From Senegalimassilia anaerobia JC110 (GTDB taxonomy: Bacteria; Actinomycetota; Coriobacteriia; Coriobacteriales; Eggerthellaceae): 64,000 nt of DNA. Where the stretch lies: positions 378,212 to 442,211 of the forward strand of contig NZ_HE611015.1 of NCBI RefSeq assembly GCF_000236865.1, written 5' to 3'. Below the pieces are notes generated by a model. That model worked only from the letters and a program-made list of their open reading frames with translations. It searched no databases and had not been told where the DNA came from. Positions 8,612-18,769 of this stretch are shown in pieces (position 1 is the first letter of the stretch; the number at the start of each line of letters is the position of its first letter). The translations under genes and the position numbers were made by a program.

Positions 8612-10699
8612 CTACTTGGACTTCGCCATCTTGCCGAAGTCGGCCACGTTGGCGAACACGGCCACGAAGCGGTTCAGCAGGCGCAGGCGGTTATCGCGCA
8701 GGGCCGCATCCTCGTCCATGACCATGACGTCGGCGAAAAAGCCGTCGATGGGCGCGCGCAGGGCGGCCAGCTGGGACAGCGCGGCTGCGAAGTCGTCGGA
8801 TGCAAGCGCGGAGGCCACGGCCTGCTCGGCGGTTGCCACGGCGCCCGCGAGCGCGCGCTCAGGTTCGGTGAGCAGGGCATCGTCCACGTCCTCGCCCAGC
8901 TCGGGCTTGCGCAGGTTGTTCGCACGGGCGTAAGCCGTGGCCAGGTTGTCGAACGTCTCCGCATCGTTGGCGCGGGCATCCTCGAGCGCATGGGCGCGCT
9001 GGCTGATGACGGCCGGCTCCTCCACACCCGCGGCCAGCACGGCGTCGATGGTGTCGGCATTGACGCCACCGTCGCGCAGCATGACCTTGGTGCGGGTGAC
9101 GAAGAAGTCGACCACCTCGGCGCGTACGGCGGCAGCGTCGAAGGCCACGCCCTGCGCGGCGAAGCTGGCAAGCGACTCGTCGATGGCGGCGGCAAGCGAG
9201 ATGGGAAGGCCCGTCTCGAGCATGTTCACAATGCCGATGGCGCTACGGCGCAGCGCGAACGGGTCGGAAGAGCCGGTGGGACCCTGGCCGACCGCGAACA
9301 GGCCGCAGATGGTGTCGAGCTTGTCAGCCAAGGCGACCAGCTTGCCCACCGTGGTGTCGGGCAGCGCATCGCCGGCGAAGCGCGGCTGATAGTGCTGGCC
9401 GATGGCCTGGGCGACCTGCGGCGTTTCCCCGGAGGCGGCGGCGTAGTAGCTGCCCATGACGCCCTGAACGCTGGTGAACTCGATGACGGCGTTGGTGACC
9501 AGGTCGGCCTTGCACAGGCGCGCGGCACGCTTCGCATCGGCTGCGTCGGCGGCGCTAAGCTGGGCGTCGGCGGAAAGGGCGCAGGCCAGCTTCTCCAGGC
9601 GCACGGCCTTCTGACGCACCGTGCCCAGGGACTCCTGGAACACCACCTTGTCGAGCTTCTCGATATAGGACTCCAGCGGATGCTTGAGGTCCTCCTCGTA
9701 GAAGAACTTCGCGTCGTCGAGACGAGCGCGCACCACGCGCTCGTTGCCGTCGATGATGGTGGCGGCGCATTCGGGGTTGCCGTTGGAGACGATGATGAAC
9801 TTGTTCGTCAGCTTGCCCGCAGCATCGTAGAGCGGGAAGTAGCGCTGATGCATGAGCATGGCGTCGACGATGATCTCCTCGGGCACCTGCAAAAACTCCT
9901 CGTCGAAGGTGGAGACGAGCGGCTGCGGGTACTCGGAGAGGTTGACCACCTCGAGCAGCGTCTTCGCGGGAAGGTCGGCGGTAAAGCCGGTTTCGGCCTC
10001 GATGGCTGCCACGCCCTCGCGGATGATGCGCTCGCGCTCGGCCTGCGTGGGGATCACGTAGGCGGCGCGGATGACGTCGAGCAGGTTCGCGGCGGTATCC
10101 ACCGTGTGCTTGCCGGGAGCCAGCACGCGATGGCCCATGGTGAAGTTAGAGGACTCGGCGCCGGCGAAGCTGACGGGCAGGACGACGTCGTCGAGCATGG
10201 CCACGATCCAGCGCACCGGGCGAACGAAGTACTCGCGATATGCGGCCCAGCGGCAGGAGCGGGGCCACTTGATGGCGGTGATGAAGCCCGCCAGTACATC
10301 CGGCAGCAAGTCGGCCACGGGCGTTGCCGGGATGTTCTTGGTGGCGAACACGTACTCGGTGCCGTTGACCTCGCGGCGCTCGAGGCTCTCGGGCGAGAGG
10401 CCCTTGCCACGCGCGAAGCCGATAGCCGCCTTGGTGGGGTTGCCGTCGGCGTCGAAGGCGATCTTGGCCGCAGGGCCCTTGTACTCCTCAACGAGCGCCT
10501 CGGTGGCGTCGGCCACGCCGTAGGCCATGACGATCAGGCGGCGGGGGCTGGAGTGGATCTCGATGGAATCGTAGGGGATGCGCGCATCGGCAAACGCCGC
10601 GGGCACCATCTTCTCCAGCTGCTTGTTAGCGGAATCAAGGTCGAACGCGGGGATCTCCTCCACGCCGATCTCGAACGCGAGAGTGTGCTTATCGGCCAT
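8612..10699 (-). CDS. glyS: Glycyl-tRNA synthetase beta subunit
   Basis: The 695-aa beta subunit of the alpha2-beta2 glycyl-tRNA synthetase provides tRNA recognition. The start is the ATG at 10699 (MADKHTLAFEIGVEEIPAFD), with GGGGAG overlapping the glyQ stop codon. The longer frame to 10867 lies inside glyQ and is not used. The N-terminal GVEEIPA, central EYPQPLVSTFDEEFLQVP and MHQRYFPL segments are typical, and the size matches E. coli GlyS. Close spacing with glyQ (2 nt) implies translational coupling. Confidence 0.96.
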   Translation of the reverse strand: MADKHTLAFEIGVEEIPAFDLDSANKQLEKMVPAAFADARIPYDSIEIHSSPRRLIVMAYGVADATEALVEEYKGPAAKIAFDADGNPTKAAIGFARGKGLSPESLERREVNGTEYVFATKNIPATPVADLLPDVLAGFITAIKWPRSCRWAAYREYFVRPVRWIVAMLDDVVLPVSFAGAESSNFTMGHRVLAPGKHTVDTAANLLDVIRAAYVIPTQAERERIIREGVAAIEAETGFTADLPAKTLLEVVNLSEYPQPLVSTFDEEFLQVPEEIIVDAMLMHQRYFPLYDAAGKLTNKFIIVSNGNPECAATIIDGNERVVRARLDDAKFFYEEDLKHPLESYIEKLDKVVFQESLGTVRQKAVRLEKLACALSADAQLSAADAADAKRAARLCKADLVTNAVIEFTSVQGVMGSYYAAASGETPQVAQAIGQHYQPRFAGDALPDTTVGKLVALADKLDTICGLFAVGQGPTGSSDPFALRRSAIGIVNMLETGLPISLAAAIDESLASFAAQGVAFDAAAVRAEVVDFFVTRTKVMLRDGGVNADTIDAVLAAGVEEPAVISQRAHALEDARANDAETFDNLATAYARANNLRKPELGEDVDDALLTEPERALAGAVATAEQAVASALASDDFAAALSQLAALRAPIDGFFADVMVMDEDAALRDNRLRLLNRFVAVFANVADFGKMAKSK

Positions 10700-10701
10700 G
10701 G

Positions 10702-11652
<951 letters not shown>

Positions 11653-11717
11653 GGTTCTCCTTGTCTGGTTCCGCTGGTCCTTGCTTGCCTACTTGAAAAC
11701 TGTCGGGCGACGCGCCC

Positions 11718-12284
11718 CTACTCCAGCAAGCCGAAGTCGGGCACGGGCCAATATACCAGCACGCCCCTGCCCGTTACCGAGCTTGTGGGGACCGCGCCGA
11801 AGTATCGCGAATCCTGTGAGTTGGTGCGATTGTCGCCCATCACCCAGATGTAACCGGAAGGAACGGTGTACGGGAAGGTGATGGTGGAATTGGTGAGCGG
11901 CAGCGTGGGCTTGCCATGCGTGTAGGTTTCGGTTTGAGCCACGCCGTCGATGTAGAGGAAGCCGTCGCCGTCGATGTCAATGGTTTGGCCGGCGGTGGCT
12001 ATGCAGCGCTTGATGAGCGTGCGGCCCGGGATCTCGGGGTCGGAAAACGTGACGATGTCGCCGGGTTGCGGGTCGCGGAAATAGTAGCTGACCTTCTCGG
12101 CGAACACCATGTCGCCGGTCATGATGGTCTCCTCCATGGAACCGGAGGGGATCTCGTAAGCGGTGAAGACGTACGTGCGCAGCGCCCAGGAAAGCCCCAG
12201 GACGAATGCGATCATGATGAGAAGGCTCAAAAATGAGCGCAGTATTCCGCCTTTTTCCCCGGTGGCGTGCTGACCTGCGGACAT
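11718..12284 (-). CDS. lepB: Signal peptidase I
   Basis: The 188-aa enzyme cleaves Sec signal peptides at the outer membrane face. One N-terminal membrane segment (SLLIMIAFVLGLSWAL) leads to the catalytic Ser in EIPSGSMEET and the catalytic Lys in GRTLIKRCIA. The conserved WVMGDNRTNSQDSR box follows. The length suits Gram-positive type SPases. Its place between trmD and glyQ continues the translation/export gene block. Confidence 0.95.
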   Translation of the reverse strand: MSAGQHATGEKGGILRSFLSLLIMIAFVLGLSWALRTYVFTAYEIPSGSMEETIMTGDMVFAEKVSYYFRDPQPGDIVTFSDPEIPGRTLIKRCIATAGQTIDIDGDGFLYIDGVAQTETYTHGKPTLPLTNSTITFPYTVPSGYIWVMGDNRTNSQDSRYFGAVPTSSVTGRGVLVYWPVPDFGLLE

Positions 12285-12368
12285 GATGTCGTACGTTTCC
12301 TTTCTTCAGGGCCCGCGCAAGCGGCGCCCGATAAGCGCTTAGCTGCTTATGATACCGCGCTGCGGCCG

Positions 12369-13250
12369 CTACCGGCCTTCGGTCGATAAAGATTGCAGAA
12401 ATGCCCGGTCGGCATCGGGCAGCTCCATGCCCTCGAGCAAGTCGGGGCGCAGGCGATAGGTGCGCACGAGGCTTTGCTCGCGGCGCCATCGGTCGACCGC
12501 ACCGTGGTTGCCGGACAGCAGAACCGCCGGCACCTCCATGCCGTTGAAGTTAGCAGGGCGCGTGTACTGCGGGTATTCCAGCAAGCCGTCGGCGAAGCTT
12601 TCGCCCAAGGCGCCCGTTTCGGCGCCCAGGACGCCGGGAAGCTTGCGCACCACGGCGTCGATGACCACCATGGATGCCAGCTCGCCGCTGGTGAGCACGT
12701 AATCGCCCAAAGAGATGACCTCGTCGGCCAACGTGTAGGCTCGCTCGTCGATGCCCTCGTAGTGGCCGCAGATGAACAGCAGGCGATCCTGCTTGGCAAG
12801 CTCGCAGGCGCACGCGTCGTCAAAACGGCGGCCCTGCGGGGCAAGGAAGATGGTGTAGGGCTTGGAAGCCTCCCGATCGACAGGGGCTGGGGAGGCGTCG
12901 CTAAGCGCTTGCTCGGCAGCGTCCGAGTCGGAGCCTTCGCAAGGCGCCTGTTCAGCAGAAGCGGCAGCGCCCTCCCCCTGGGCCGATTCGGCAGGGGCCG
13001 AAACAAAGTCGCTGCCCGTTGCGCCGCACAGCGATTCGTAGGCTTCGAAGATGGGGGCGCACTTCATGACCAGGCCGTCGCCGCCGCCATACGGCTCGTC
13101 GTCGGTGGTGCGATGGCGGTCGTGCGTCCAATCGCGCAGGTCGTGCGCCTTGAAATCCAAGATGCCCTTTTCCTGGGCGATGCGCATCATGGAAGCGCCC
13201 ATGACGGATTCGTACATATCGGGAAACGTGGACAACGTTTCGATGATCAT
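12369..13250 (-). CDS. trmD: tRNA (guanine-N1)-methyltransferase with an acidic insertion
   Basis: TrmD methylates G37 of tRNAs using SAM. The ATG at 13250 has GGAGGT four bases upstream; the GTG at 13262 lies ahead of that site. Core motifs are THDRHRTTDDEPYGGGDG, LAPQGRRF, CGHYEGIDER and the knot region ISLGDYVLTSGEL, then LLSGNHGAVDRWRR. The product is 293 aa, against about 250 usually. The difference is an Ala/Glu/Ser-rich insertion at roughly residues 78-128, before TIFLAPQG. The insertion shares the frame and GC content of the gene and lies at a surface loop by comparison with E. coli TrmD. Confidence 0.95.
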   Translation of the reverse strand: MIIETLSTFPDMYESVMGASMMRIAQEKGILDFKAHDLRDWTHDRHRTTDDEPYGGGDGLVMKCAPIFEAYESLCGATGSDFVSAPAESAQGEGAAASAEQAPCEGSDSDAAEQALSDASPAPVDREASKPYTIFLAPQGRRFDDACACELAKQDRLLFICGHYEGIDERAYTLADEVISLGDYVLTSGELASMVVIDAVVRKLPGVLGAETGALGESFADGLLEYPQYTRPANFNGMEVPAVLLSGNHGAVDRWRREQSLVRTYRLRPDLLEGMELPDADRAFLQSLSTEGR

Positions 13251-13265
13251 GGGTACCTCCACAGG

Positions 13266-13787
13266 TTACAGATCGAGCAGGCCTTGCGGCACGTTGACGT
13301 ATATGCAGCGCGTCTGCTCATCCACCCCTTCGAGAAACTCGTCCACAACGGGAATGAGCACGGTGCCTTCATGGCCGGCGCGCGCAACTTCCAGCAGATG
13401 CTGGCCTGGCATTTCGTTGATGGCCACGGCGGTGCCGATGGTGCCGGCTTCGGCATCCACCACCGTGAAGCCCTCGATGCCGCCTTCCTGCAGCTCGAGC
13501 ACGTCATCGGGAAGGTCTTCCCGGCGTGCAAGAACATAGCAGCCCACCAGGGCATCTGCCTGGTTGGCATCGACGACGGTATCGAAGAACACCGTAGCGC
13601 CGCCCCGGGCCTCGGGACGAACCTCCACCACGGTGCCTTGACGCGGAACATCGATCACCGGAGGCACGAAAGCGCAAAAGAGGCCCTCTTCAAGCAAAAA
13701 AGGGAGACCCGCCACGCTACGCGCGACGAGCCCTCCCTTCAAGTGCTTAGCTTTCGTGAATTCGGCTACGCGAACCCAAGCGCCCAT
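13266..13787 (-). CDS. rimM: Ribosome maturation factor RimM
   Basis: This 173-aa protein should assist 30S head assembly through S19. The N-terminal beta-barrel starts MGAWVRVAEFTKAKHLKGG. The linker carries LVGCYVLARREDLP, and the C-terminal PRC-like barrel ends in LIPVVDEFLEGVDEQ and NVPQGLLDL. It overlaps the khpA stop by one base in a TAATG junction. Its place between khpA and trmD is the conserved order. Confidence 0.92.
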   Translation of the reverse strand: MGAWVRVAEFTKAKHLKGGLVARSVAGLPFLLEEGLFCAFVPPVIDVPRQGTVVEVRPEARGGATVFFDTVVDANQADALVGCYVLARREDLPDDVLELQEGGIEGFTVVDAEAGTIGTAVAINEMPGQHLLEVARAGHEGTVLIPVVDEFLEGVDEQTRCIYVNVPQGLLDL

Positions 13788-14041
13788 TAATCGAGCAGCT
13801 CCACGTCGACATGGGTGTTCGTGGAAGAAGCCGCGGCACGCGCAAGCGTGCGGATGGCCTTGATCACACGGCCCTGACGGCCGATGACCTTGCCCGCGTC
13901 CTCCTCGTTGACACGAACCTCGACGAAGATGGAGCCATCTTCGGTTTCGCGCGCATCGATGACCAAGTCGTCCGGGTTATCGATGAGCGGACGGATCACG
14001 GACTCTACGAGCCCAGCGATTTCCTCGGTCTGCGCTGCCAT
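13787..14041 (-). CDS. khpA: KH-domain RNA-binding protein KhpA
   Basis: The 84-aa protein is a single KH domain with the GxxG-type loop in GKVIGRQGRVIKAIRTL. The start at 14041 (MAAQTEEIAGLVES) is preferred over an extension to 14083, which overlaps rpsP. The gene lies between rpsP and rimM, where khpA is found in many Gram-positive bacteria. In other species KhpA pairs with KhpB/Jag to bind RNA and affect cell division; that role is inferred here from the family. Confidence 0.93.
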   Translation of the reverse strand: MAAQTEEIAGLVESVIRPLIDNPDDLVIDARETEDGSIFVEVRVNEEDAGKVIGRQGRVIKAIRTLARAAASSTNTHVDVELLD

Positions 14042-14045
14042 AAGC

Positions 14046-14288
14046 TTACGCCTGCTCGCGGAACTTCTTGATGAGGGCGGCAACCGTGTCGGTGGGCTGA
14101 GCGCCGTTGGCCAGCCACTTGTCGCACTTCTCCAGGTCGATCTTGATCATTGCGGGCTCGGTCAGCGGGTTGTAACGGCCGATGTCGTCGATGAACTTGC
14201 CGTCGCGCGGGCAACGGGCATCGGCAACGACGATACGGTAGTACGGACGCTTCTTGGCGCCGTGACGGGCCAGGCGAATCTTAACCAT
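14046..14288 (-). CDS. rpsP: 30S ribosomal protein S16
   Basis: The 80-aa protein starts [20 protein letters not shown] and contains [11 protein letters not shown], both diagnostic of S16. AAGGAG precedes the ATG at 14288. It heads the rpsP-khpA-rimM-trmD group; khpA begins 4 nt after its stop. Confidence 0.97.
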   Translation of the reverse strand: MVKIRLARHGAKKRPYYRIVVADARCPRDGKFIDDIGRYNPLTEPAMIKIDLEKCDKWLANGAQPTDTVAALIKKFREQA

Positions 14289-14509
14289 GAAGAGTAACTC
14301 CTTCTTGTTCTTACTTGAATCCTCTTTGCCAGCCCGCAAAAAAGCGCGCAGCAAAACAGCAGTTGTTTATGATAAGGCGAAACGCCTCGATTGACAAGCC
14401 TTCGCTTCGGTTATCACCAGGTGTTCACGAATAAAGCGGACAAATGGAGGACCGCAACGAGCACCGGAAAGCCTTTGAGCCCCAAACCCGACCGGGCGGT
14501 CGGTCAGCC

Positions 14510-15016
14510 TCAGCAGGGCTGGGCGGTGTCGAGCGTGTCGATGTAGTAGATGAACATGTCCTCGTAGCCGCCGAGGCCGTTGATGAAGCCGCCGGGGATC
14601 ATGCCGACCTTCGTGAAGCCCATGGACTCGTACAGGTGCTGGGCGGCCTCGTTGGAAGCGACCACGGCGTTGAACTGCAGGCCGCGGAAGCCCTTCTTGC
14701 CGCAGGTCTCGATGCAGTTCTCCACCAGCTTGCGGCCAAGGCCGAGGCCGCGCGAGGCGGAGGCCACGGCGAAGCTGGCGTTGGCGATGTGCGCGCAGCG
14801 CCCGATGCCGTTGGGATGCAGGATGTACATACCGAAGATGATGCCGTTGACGTCGGCCACCATGGTGGCGGTCTGAGCGGAGAAGAACTCATCGGCGTTC
14901 TGCTCTGTCAGCGGCGTGACCTGCGGGAACGCATCGCCCGCTTCCACAACCTCGTTCCAGATGCGCACCATGGCCTTGATATCGTCTGCGGTGTACGGAC
15001 GGATCTGCAGCTCCAT
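14510..15016 (-). CDS. GNAT-family N-acetyltransferase
   Basis: The 168-aa product has one GNAT fold: MELQIRPYTADD at the start, an acetyl-CoA loop in SRGLGLGRKLVENCIE, and the C-terminal NEAAQHLYESMGFTKVG. A run of GGGGAAACC precedes the ATG. The acceptor is unknown. The gene is inserted between ffh and rpsP, which are often neighbours, with gaps of 222 and 280 bp on either side, so it probably has its own promoter. Confidence 0.88.
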   Translation of the reverse strand: MELQIRPYTADDIKAMVRIWNEVVEAGDAFPQVTPLTEQNADEFFSAQTATMVADVNGIIFGMYILHPNGIGRCAHIANASFAVASASRGLGLGRKLVENCIETCGKKGFRGLQFNAVVASNEAAQHLYESMGFTKVGMIPGGFINGLGGYEDMFIYYIDTLDTAQPC

Positions 15017-15121
15017 TGGTTTCCCCTTTCGTTCTCAGGCGCTCCCCTGTTGCGCCTGCCAAATATCAGTTTCGCACATTACGCCACGCCCTGCGCCTAT
15101 CGCAGGGGCAAGCGGTTCTGG

Positions 15122-15149
15122 CGCCGGCGTCCCGACAAGGACGCCGGCG
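15122..15149. repeat. GC-rich hairpin between ffh and the GNAT gene
   Basis: CGCCGGCGTCC (15122-15132) and GGACGCCGGCG (15139-15149) form a perfect 11-bp stem with a 6-nt loop. No U tract is visible. It lies about 150 bp after the ffh stop, in a 280-bp gap with no supported gene. Confidence 0.5.
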
Positions 15150-15296
15150 ATGCATCGCATTCCGACGAAGCATCGCAAGCACGGACCTTATGGCCACGTC
15201 CGCGAAGCCGATGATGGAATGCCGGGTGCCGCAGCCTCGTGAGGTGCCGGCAACCGCATTGTCGAGCGGCTCCAGCAACCGTCACGCGGACCGGTG

Positions 15297-16709
15297 CTAT
15301 TTGATATCGCCCATCATATCCTGGATCTTCTTCAGGTCTGACATCTTCATGCCGCCCATGCCCGGGATGCCGCGGCGGCGCTTGCCCTTCTTGCCGCGCT
15401 TGCCCTTGCCGCCCATCTCCTCGACCGCCGGCATCATGCGCTTCATCATCTTCTTCGTCTCATTGAACTTCTTCATGAGCTGGTTGACCTCAGTGACCGA
15501 CACGCCGGCGCCGGCGGCGATGCGGGCACGGCGGCTGCCGTTGAGCAGGTCGGGCTTCTCGCGCTCGGCCTTGGTCATGGAGTTGATGATGACCTCCATG
15601 CGATCGAGCGCGCCCTCGTCGACCTGGCCCTGGCCCAACGCCTTGTCGCCGCCGGGAAGGGCGCTGATGAGCTTGGAGACGCCGCCCATCTTGCGGATCT
15701 GGCGGTTCATGGTGACGAAGTCGTTGAGCGTGAGCTGGCTTTTCATGAGACGCTCGGTCTCGGCCTGCTCCTCTTCCTGCTGCTGGACCTTCACCGCCGA
15801 CTCGATGAGGCTGAGCATGTCGCCCATGCCCAGGATGCGGCGGGCCATGCGGTCGGGATGGAACTCCTCGAGCGAATCGGGCTTCTCGCCGGCGCTGATG
15901 AACTTGATGGGCTTGCCCGTGACCTCGCGGATGGACAGCGCGCCGCCGCCGCGGGCGTCGCCGTCCATCTTCGACATGATGACGCCGTCGAAATCGACGC
16001 GTTCGGAGAATGCCGCGGCCACGTTGACTACGTCCTGGCCAGTCATGGCGTCGACGACCATGAGAATCTGATCGGGCTTGACGGCCGACTTGATGGCCTG
16101 GGCCTCTTCCATCATCTGCTCGTCGACGTGCAAGCGGCCCGCCGTGTCGACGATGACCACGTCGCGCAGGTTGTCGATGGCGTCCTGCACACCGCCCTTG
16201 GCGATGGCCACCGGGTCCTTGCCGTCGCCGCGGAACACGCGCACGCCGATCTCGTTGCCGAGCGTTTCCAGCTGATCGGCTGCGGCGGGACGGTAGACGT
16301 CGCAAGCGGCCAGCAGCGGGCTGTGGCCTTCCTGCTTCAGACGGTACGCCAGCTTGGCGGCCGCAGTGGTTTTACCGGAGCCCTGCAGGCCCACGAGCAT
16401 GATGACGTTGGGGATGCGGCTGGAGAGCACCAGCTTGCTATCGGTACGGCCGAGCAGCTCGGTGAGCTCGTCGGTGACGATCTTGATGACGTTTTGCGTC
16501 GGGGACAGGGAGTCGAGCACCTCGGCATCAAGGCAGCGCTCCTTCGTGCGCGCCACGAACTGCTTGACCACCTTGAAGTTGACGTCGGCTTCGAGCATGG
16601 CCATGCGCACCTCGCGCATGGCGGAGTTGATGTCGTCCTCGGTCAGGCGGCCCTTGCCGCGCAGGCCCGAGAAGATGCCTTGCAGGCGATCGGAAAGGTT
16701 ATCGAACAT
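15297..16709 (-). CDS. ffh: Signal recognition particle protein Ffh (SRP54)
   Basis: Ffh binds signal sequences of nascent membrane proteins and delivers them to FtsY. The 470-aa chain has the N helical bundle, the G domain with GLQGSGKTTAAAKL, DTAGRLH and SKMDGDARGG, and the Met-rich M domain with a basic KGKRGKKGKRRRGIPGMGG stretch before the end. Length and order are standard. The ffs RNA is not visible in this window. An MBL gene separates it from ftsY. Confidence 0.97.
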   Translation of the reverse strand: MFDNLSDRLQGIFSGLRGKGRLTEDDINSAMREVRMAMLEADVNFKVVKQFVARTKERCLDAEVLDSLSPTQNVIKIVTDELTELLGRTDSKLVLSSRIPNVIMLVGLQGSGKTTAAAKLAYRLKQEGHSPLLAACDVYRPAAADQLETLGNEIGVRVFRGDGKDPVAIAKGGVQDAIDNLRDVVIVDTAGRLHVDEQMMEEAQAIKSAVKPDQILMVVDAMTGQDVVNVAAAFSERVDFDGVIMSKMDGDARGGGALSIREVTGKPIKFISAGEKPDSLEEFHPDRMARRILGMGDMLSLIESAVKVQQQEEEQAETERLMKSQLTLNDFVTMNRQIRKMGGVSKLISALPGGDKALGQGQVDEGALDRMEVIINSMTKAEREKPDLLNGSRRARIAAGAGVSVTEVNQLMKKFNETKKMMKRMMPAVEEMGGKGKRGKKGKRRRGIPGMGGMKMSDLKKIQDMMGDIK

Positions 16710-16800
16710 GAGCGCCTCTTCTTGCGTGTCACGTATGCTTACAATCTTTTGGATTATAGCCGAAGGGCGGCGGGCGGAAACCTTCGGCCGGCAAAACAGC

Positions 16801-16826
16801 GAAGCGAGCCCATAAGGGCCCGCTTC
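16801..16826 (-). terminator. Terminator after the ftsY-MBL unit
   Basis: On the minus strand GAAGCGGGCCC and GGGCTCGCTTC pair (one G-T wobble) around TTAT, then GCTGTTTTGCC follows. It lies 6 bp after the MBL stop and before the ffh start. Confidence 0.6.
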
Positions 16827-16832
16827 GAGCGA

Positions 16833-17840
16833 TTAGCGCACGGATTCGTAGAGCTGGATGCCGTCGCCGTAGGTTTTCGCCTTGATGCTTCCGTCTGCTA
16901 CGAGGTGCTTGAGATAGACGATGCCCTGGGTGAGCATGATGTAGCGCTGCATGATGGGGATGTCCTCCCAGTCGTCGAAGGGCACGTTCCACCTGATAGC
17001 GCGGATGATCTGGTAACCCGACAAGCGCGGGTTGCGCGCGACGATGCCGCACACCTCGTCGAGTCGCTTCAGGTGATGCTGGGCCAGCCAATCGAGGCGC
17101 TGCTCGAAATCGGGGCGGATGGGGCCGTGCGAATGGAACAGCTGCGAGATATGCAGGTTCTGCACGCGCTTGATGCTGTCAAGATACGCCTGCAGCCCGT
17201 CGCCTTCGCGCGGGAACAGCGCGATGGAGGGGCTGATGACGAACAGCGCATGGTCGCCGCCGAACAAGATGCGGCTTTGCGGCTCGAACAGCGACAGATG
17301 CCCGGGCGTGTGGCCGGGCGTTTCCACGACCTGCAGCCCGTAGCGGCCCACCGTAACCGTGTCGCCGCCGCGCACGAAGGCCGTCCGCAGGCGCTGCGGG
17401 TCGAACAGGGGCTGCTCGACGCCCAAGCGCGCGGCCGTGGTGGCATCGGACAGAGCCACGCCCTGCTGGCGATACGTCCGCGTGAGCGCATCGAGGAACA
17501 CGCCGGTGCGCGTGACGCGCGCCTCGCCCAGCTCGACGCCGCCCACGAACAGCGGCGCGCCCTCGGGGACCACACGGTCGATCAGGCCGGCATGGTCCAG
17601 GTGGAAATGCGTGAGGAACCACTTGGCGCGGCCGCGGTCCACGCCCAGCTCATCGAGTGCGTCCGACAGCACCTTCGCACCCTCATCGGAAGGCGCACCG
17701 GTATCCACCACGAGCGCCTCGCCGCCATCCATAATGACGTAGCAATTGGTGGCGGAGGTGGAGATGTTCTCGAAGGGCACCTGCACAAGATACACGTCGG
17801 GCGCGTGGAACACCTGCTCGATGCAAGCCGAGGTATCCAT
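16833..17840 (-). CDS. MBL-fold metallo-hydrolase
   Basis: The 335-aa protein has the metallo-beta-lactamase core: VVDTGAPSDEG, the metal motif THFHLDHAG (about residues 76-84), TPGHTPGHLSLF and GGDHALF. A C-terminal helical region of about 110 residues follows, as in MBL enzymes with a winged-helix-like tail. The substrate is not predictable. It starts 5 bp after ftsY and is probably cotranslated with it, although the family has no known link to SRP. Confidence 0.9.
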   Translation of the reverse strand: MDTSACIEQVFHAPDVYLVQVPFENISTSATNCYVIMDGGEALVVDTGAPSDEGAKVLSDALDELGVDRGRAKWFLTHFHLDHAGLIDRVVPEGAPLFVGGVELGEARVTRTGVFLDALTRTYRQQGVALSDATTAARLGVEQPLFDPQRLRTAFVRGGDTVTVGRYGLQVVETPGHTPGHLSLFEPQSRILFGGDHALFVISPSIALFPREGDGLQAYLDSIKRVQNLHISQLFHSHGPIRPDFEQRLDWLAQHHLKRLDEVCGIVARNPRLSGYQIIRAIRWNVPFDDWEDIPIMQRYIMLTQGIVYLKHLVADGSIKAKTYGDGIQLYESVR

Positions 17841-17845
17841 GGCGG

Positions 17846-18769
17846 TTACGCTTGACGCTGATCGAACGCGCCGACAAGAGCGCGTGCGAAATCATGGGCG
17901 TCGAAATCGCGCAGGTCGTCAAGGCCCTCGCCCACGCCAATCTTGATGATGGGCAGCTCAAGCTCGTGGCTGACGGCAAGCGCGATGCCGCCCTTGGCCG
18001 TGCCGTCGAGCTTCGTGACGATGAGCGCGTCCAGCTCGAGCTCGCGGTTGAACTCGCGCGCCTGCTGCAGGCCGTTCTGGCCGGTGGTGGCGTCGATGAC
18101 GAGCACGGTGTAGACGGGCAGCTTCGAACGCTTGCGCACCACGTTGACGACCTTCGCCAGCTCGCGCATAAGATCTGCCGAGGTGTGCAGGCGCCCGGCG
18201 GTGTCGATGAGCACCAGGTCGGCATCTTCGGCCTCGGCGCGCTCGATGGTGTCGTAGCACACGCTTGCCGGGTCGGCGCCGCGCTCGCGCGTGACCATCT
18301 CGACGTCGGCACGGTTCGCCCACACCTCGAGCTGCTCGATTGCGGCGGCGCGGAACGTGTCGGCGCTGCCCAGGATGACCTTGCGGCCGGCGTCGTGCGC
18401 TTCCTTGGAAAGCTTGCCCACCGTGGTGGTCTTGCCCGTGCCGTTGATGCCCACGAACAGCACGCACGCCGGGTCGCCGCCGAGGATCTCCTGGCCGCCT
18501 TGCGTGAACGTATCGGCGATCTGGTCGTTGAGCATGTCGAGCACGGCATAGGCATCGGGAAGCGCCTTGCGCGTGGCCTGGTCGCGCAGGTTCTCAACGA
18601 TGTCGCACGCCGCCGCTCCGCCGATATCGGCCAGGATGAGCGTTTCCTCCAAGCCGTCCCAGAACTCCTCGTCAAGGTCGGGACCGCGGTCGAGGAGGAC
18701 GTTCATCTCCTCCTTGAACTTGTCGCGAGAACGTTGCAGCCCCTGGCTGATGCGGTCGAAAAATCCCAT
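17846..18769 (-). CDS. ftsY: Signal recognition particle receptor FtsY
   Basis: The 307-aa SRP receptor GTPase starts MGFFDRISQGLQRSRDKFKE at 18769, after AAGGGGAG. A longer frame to 18919 has no such site. The N domain is followed by GINGTGKTTTVGKL, DTAGRLHTSADLM and TKLDGTAKGG. It lacks the long acidic A domain of E. coli FtsY, as in many Gram-positive bacteria. It follows smc in the conserved smc-ftsY-ffh order. Confidence 0.97.
   Translation of the reverse strand: MGFFDRISQGLQRSRDKFKEEMNVLLDRGPDLDEEFWDGLEETLILADIGGAAACDIVENLRDQATRKALPDAYAVLDMLNDQIADTFTQGGQEILGGDPACVLFVGINGTGKTTTVGKLSKEAHDAGRKVILGSADTFRAAAIEQLEVWANRADVEMVTRERGADPASVCYDTIERAEAEDADLVLIDTAGRLHTSADLMRELAKVVNVVRKRSKLPVYTVLVIDATTGQNGLQQAREFNRELELDALIVTKLDGTAKGGIALAVSHELELPIIKIGVGEGLDDLRDFDAHDFARALVGAFDQRQA

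Noticed and set aside
15017-15296. SRP RNA (ffs) next to ffh
   Set aside because: I looked for the conserved GGAAGCAGCC-type tetraloop region in the ffh flanks and did not find it.
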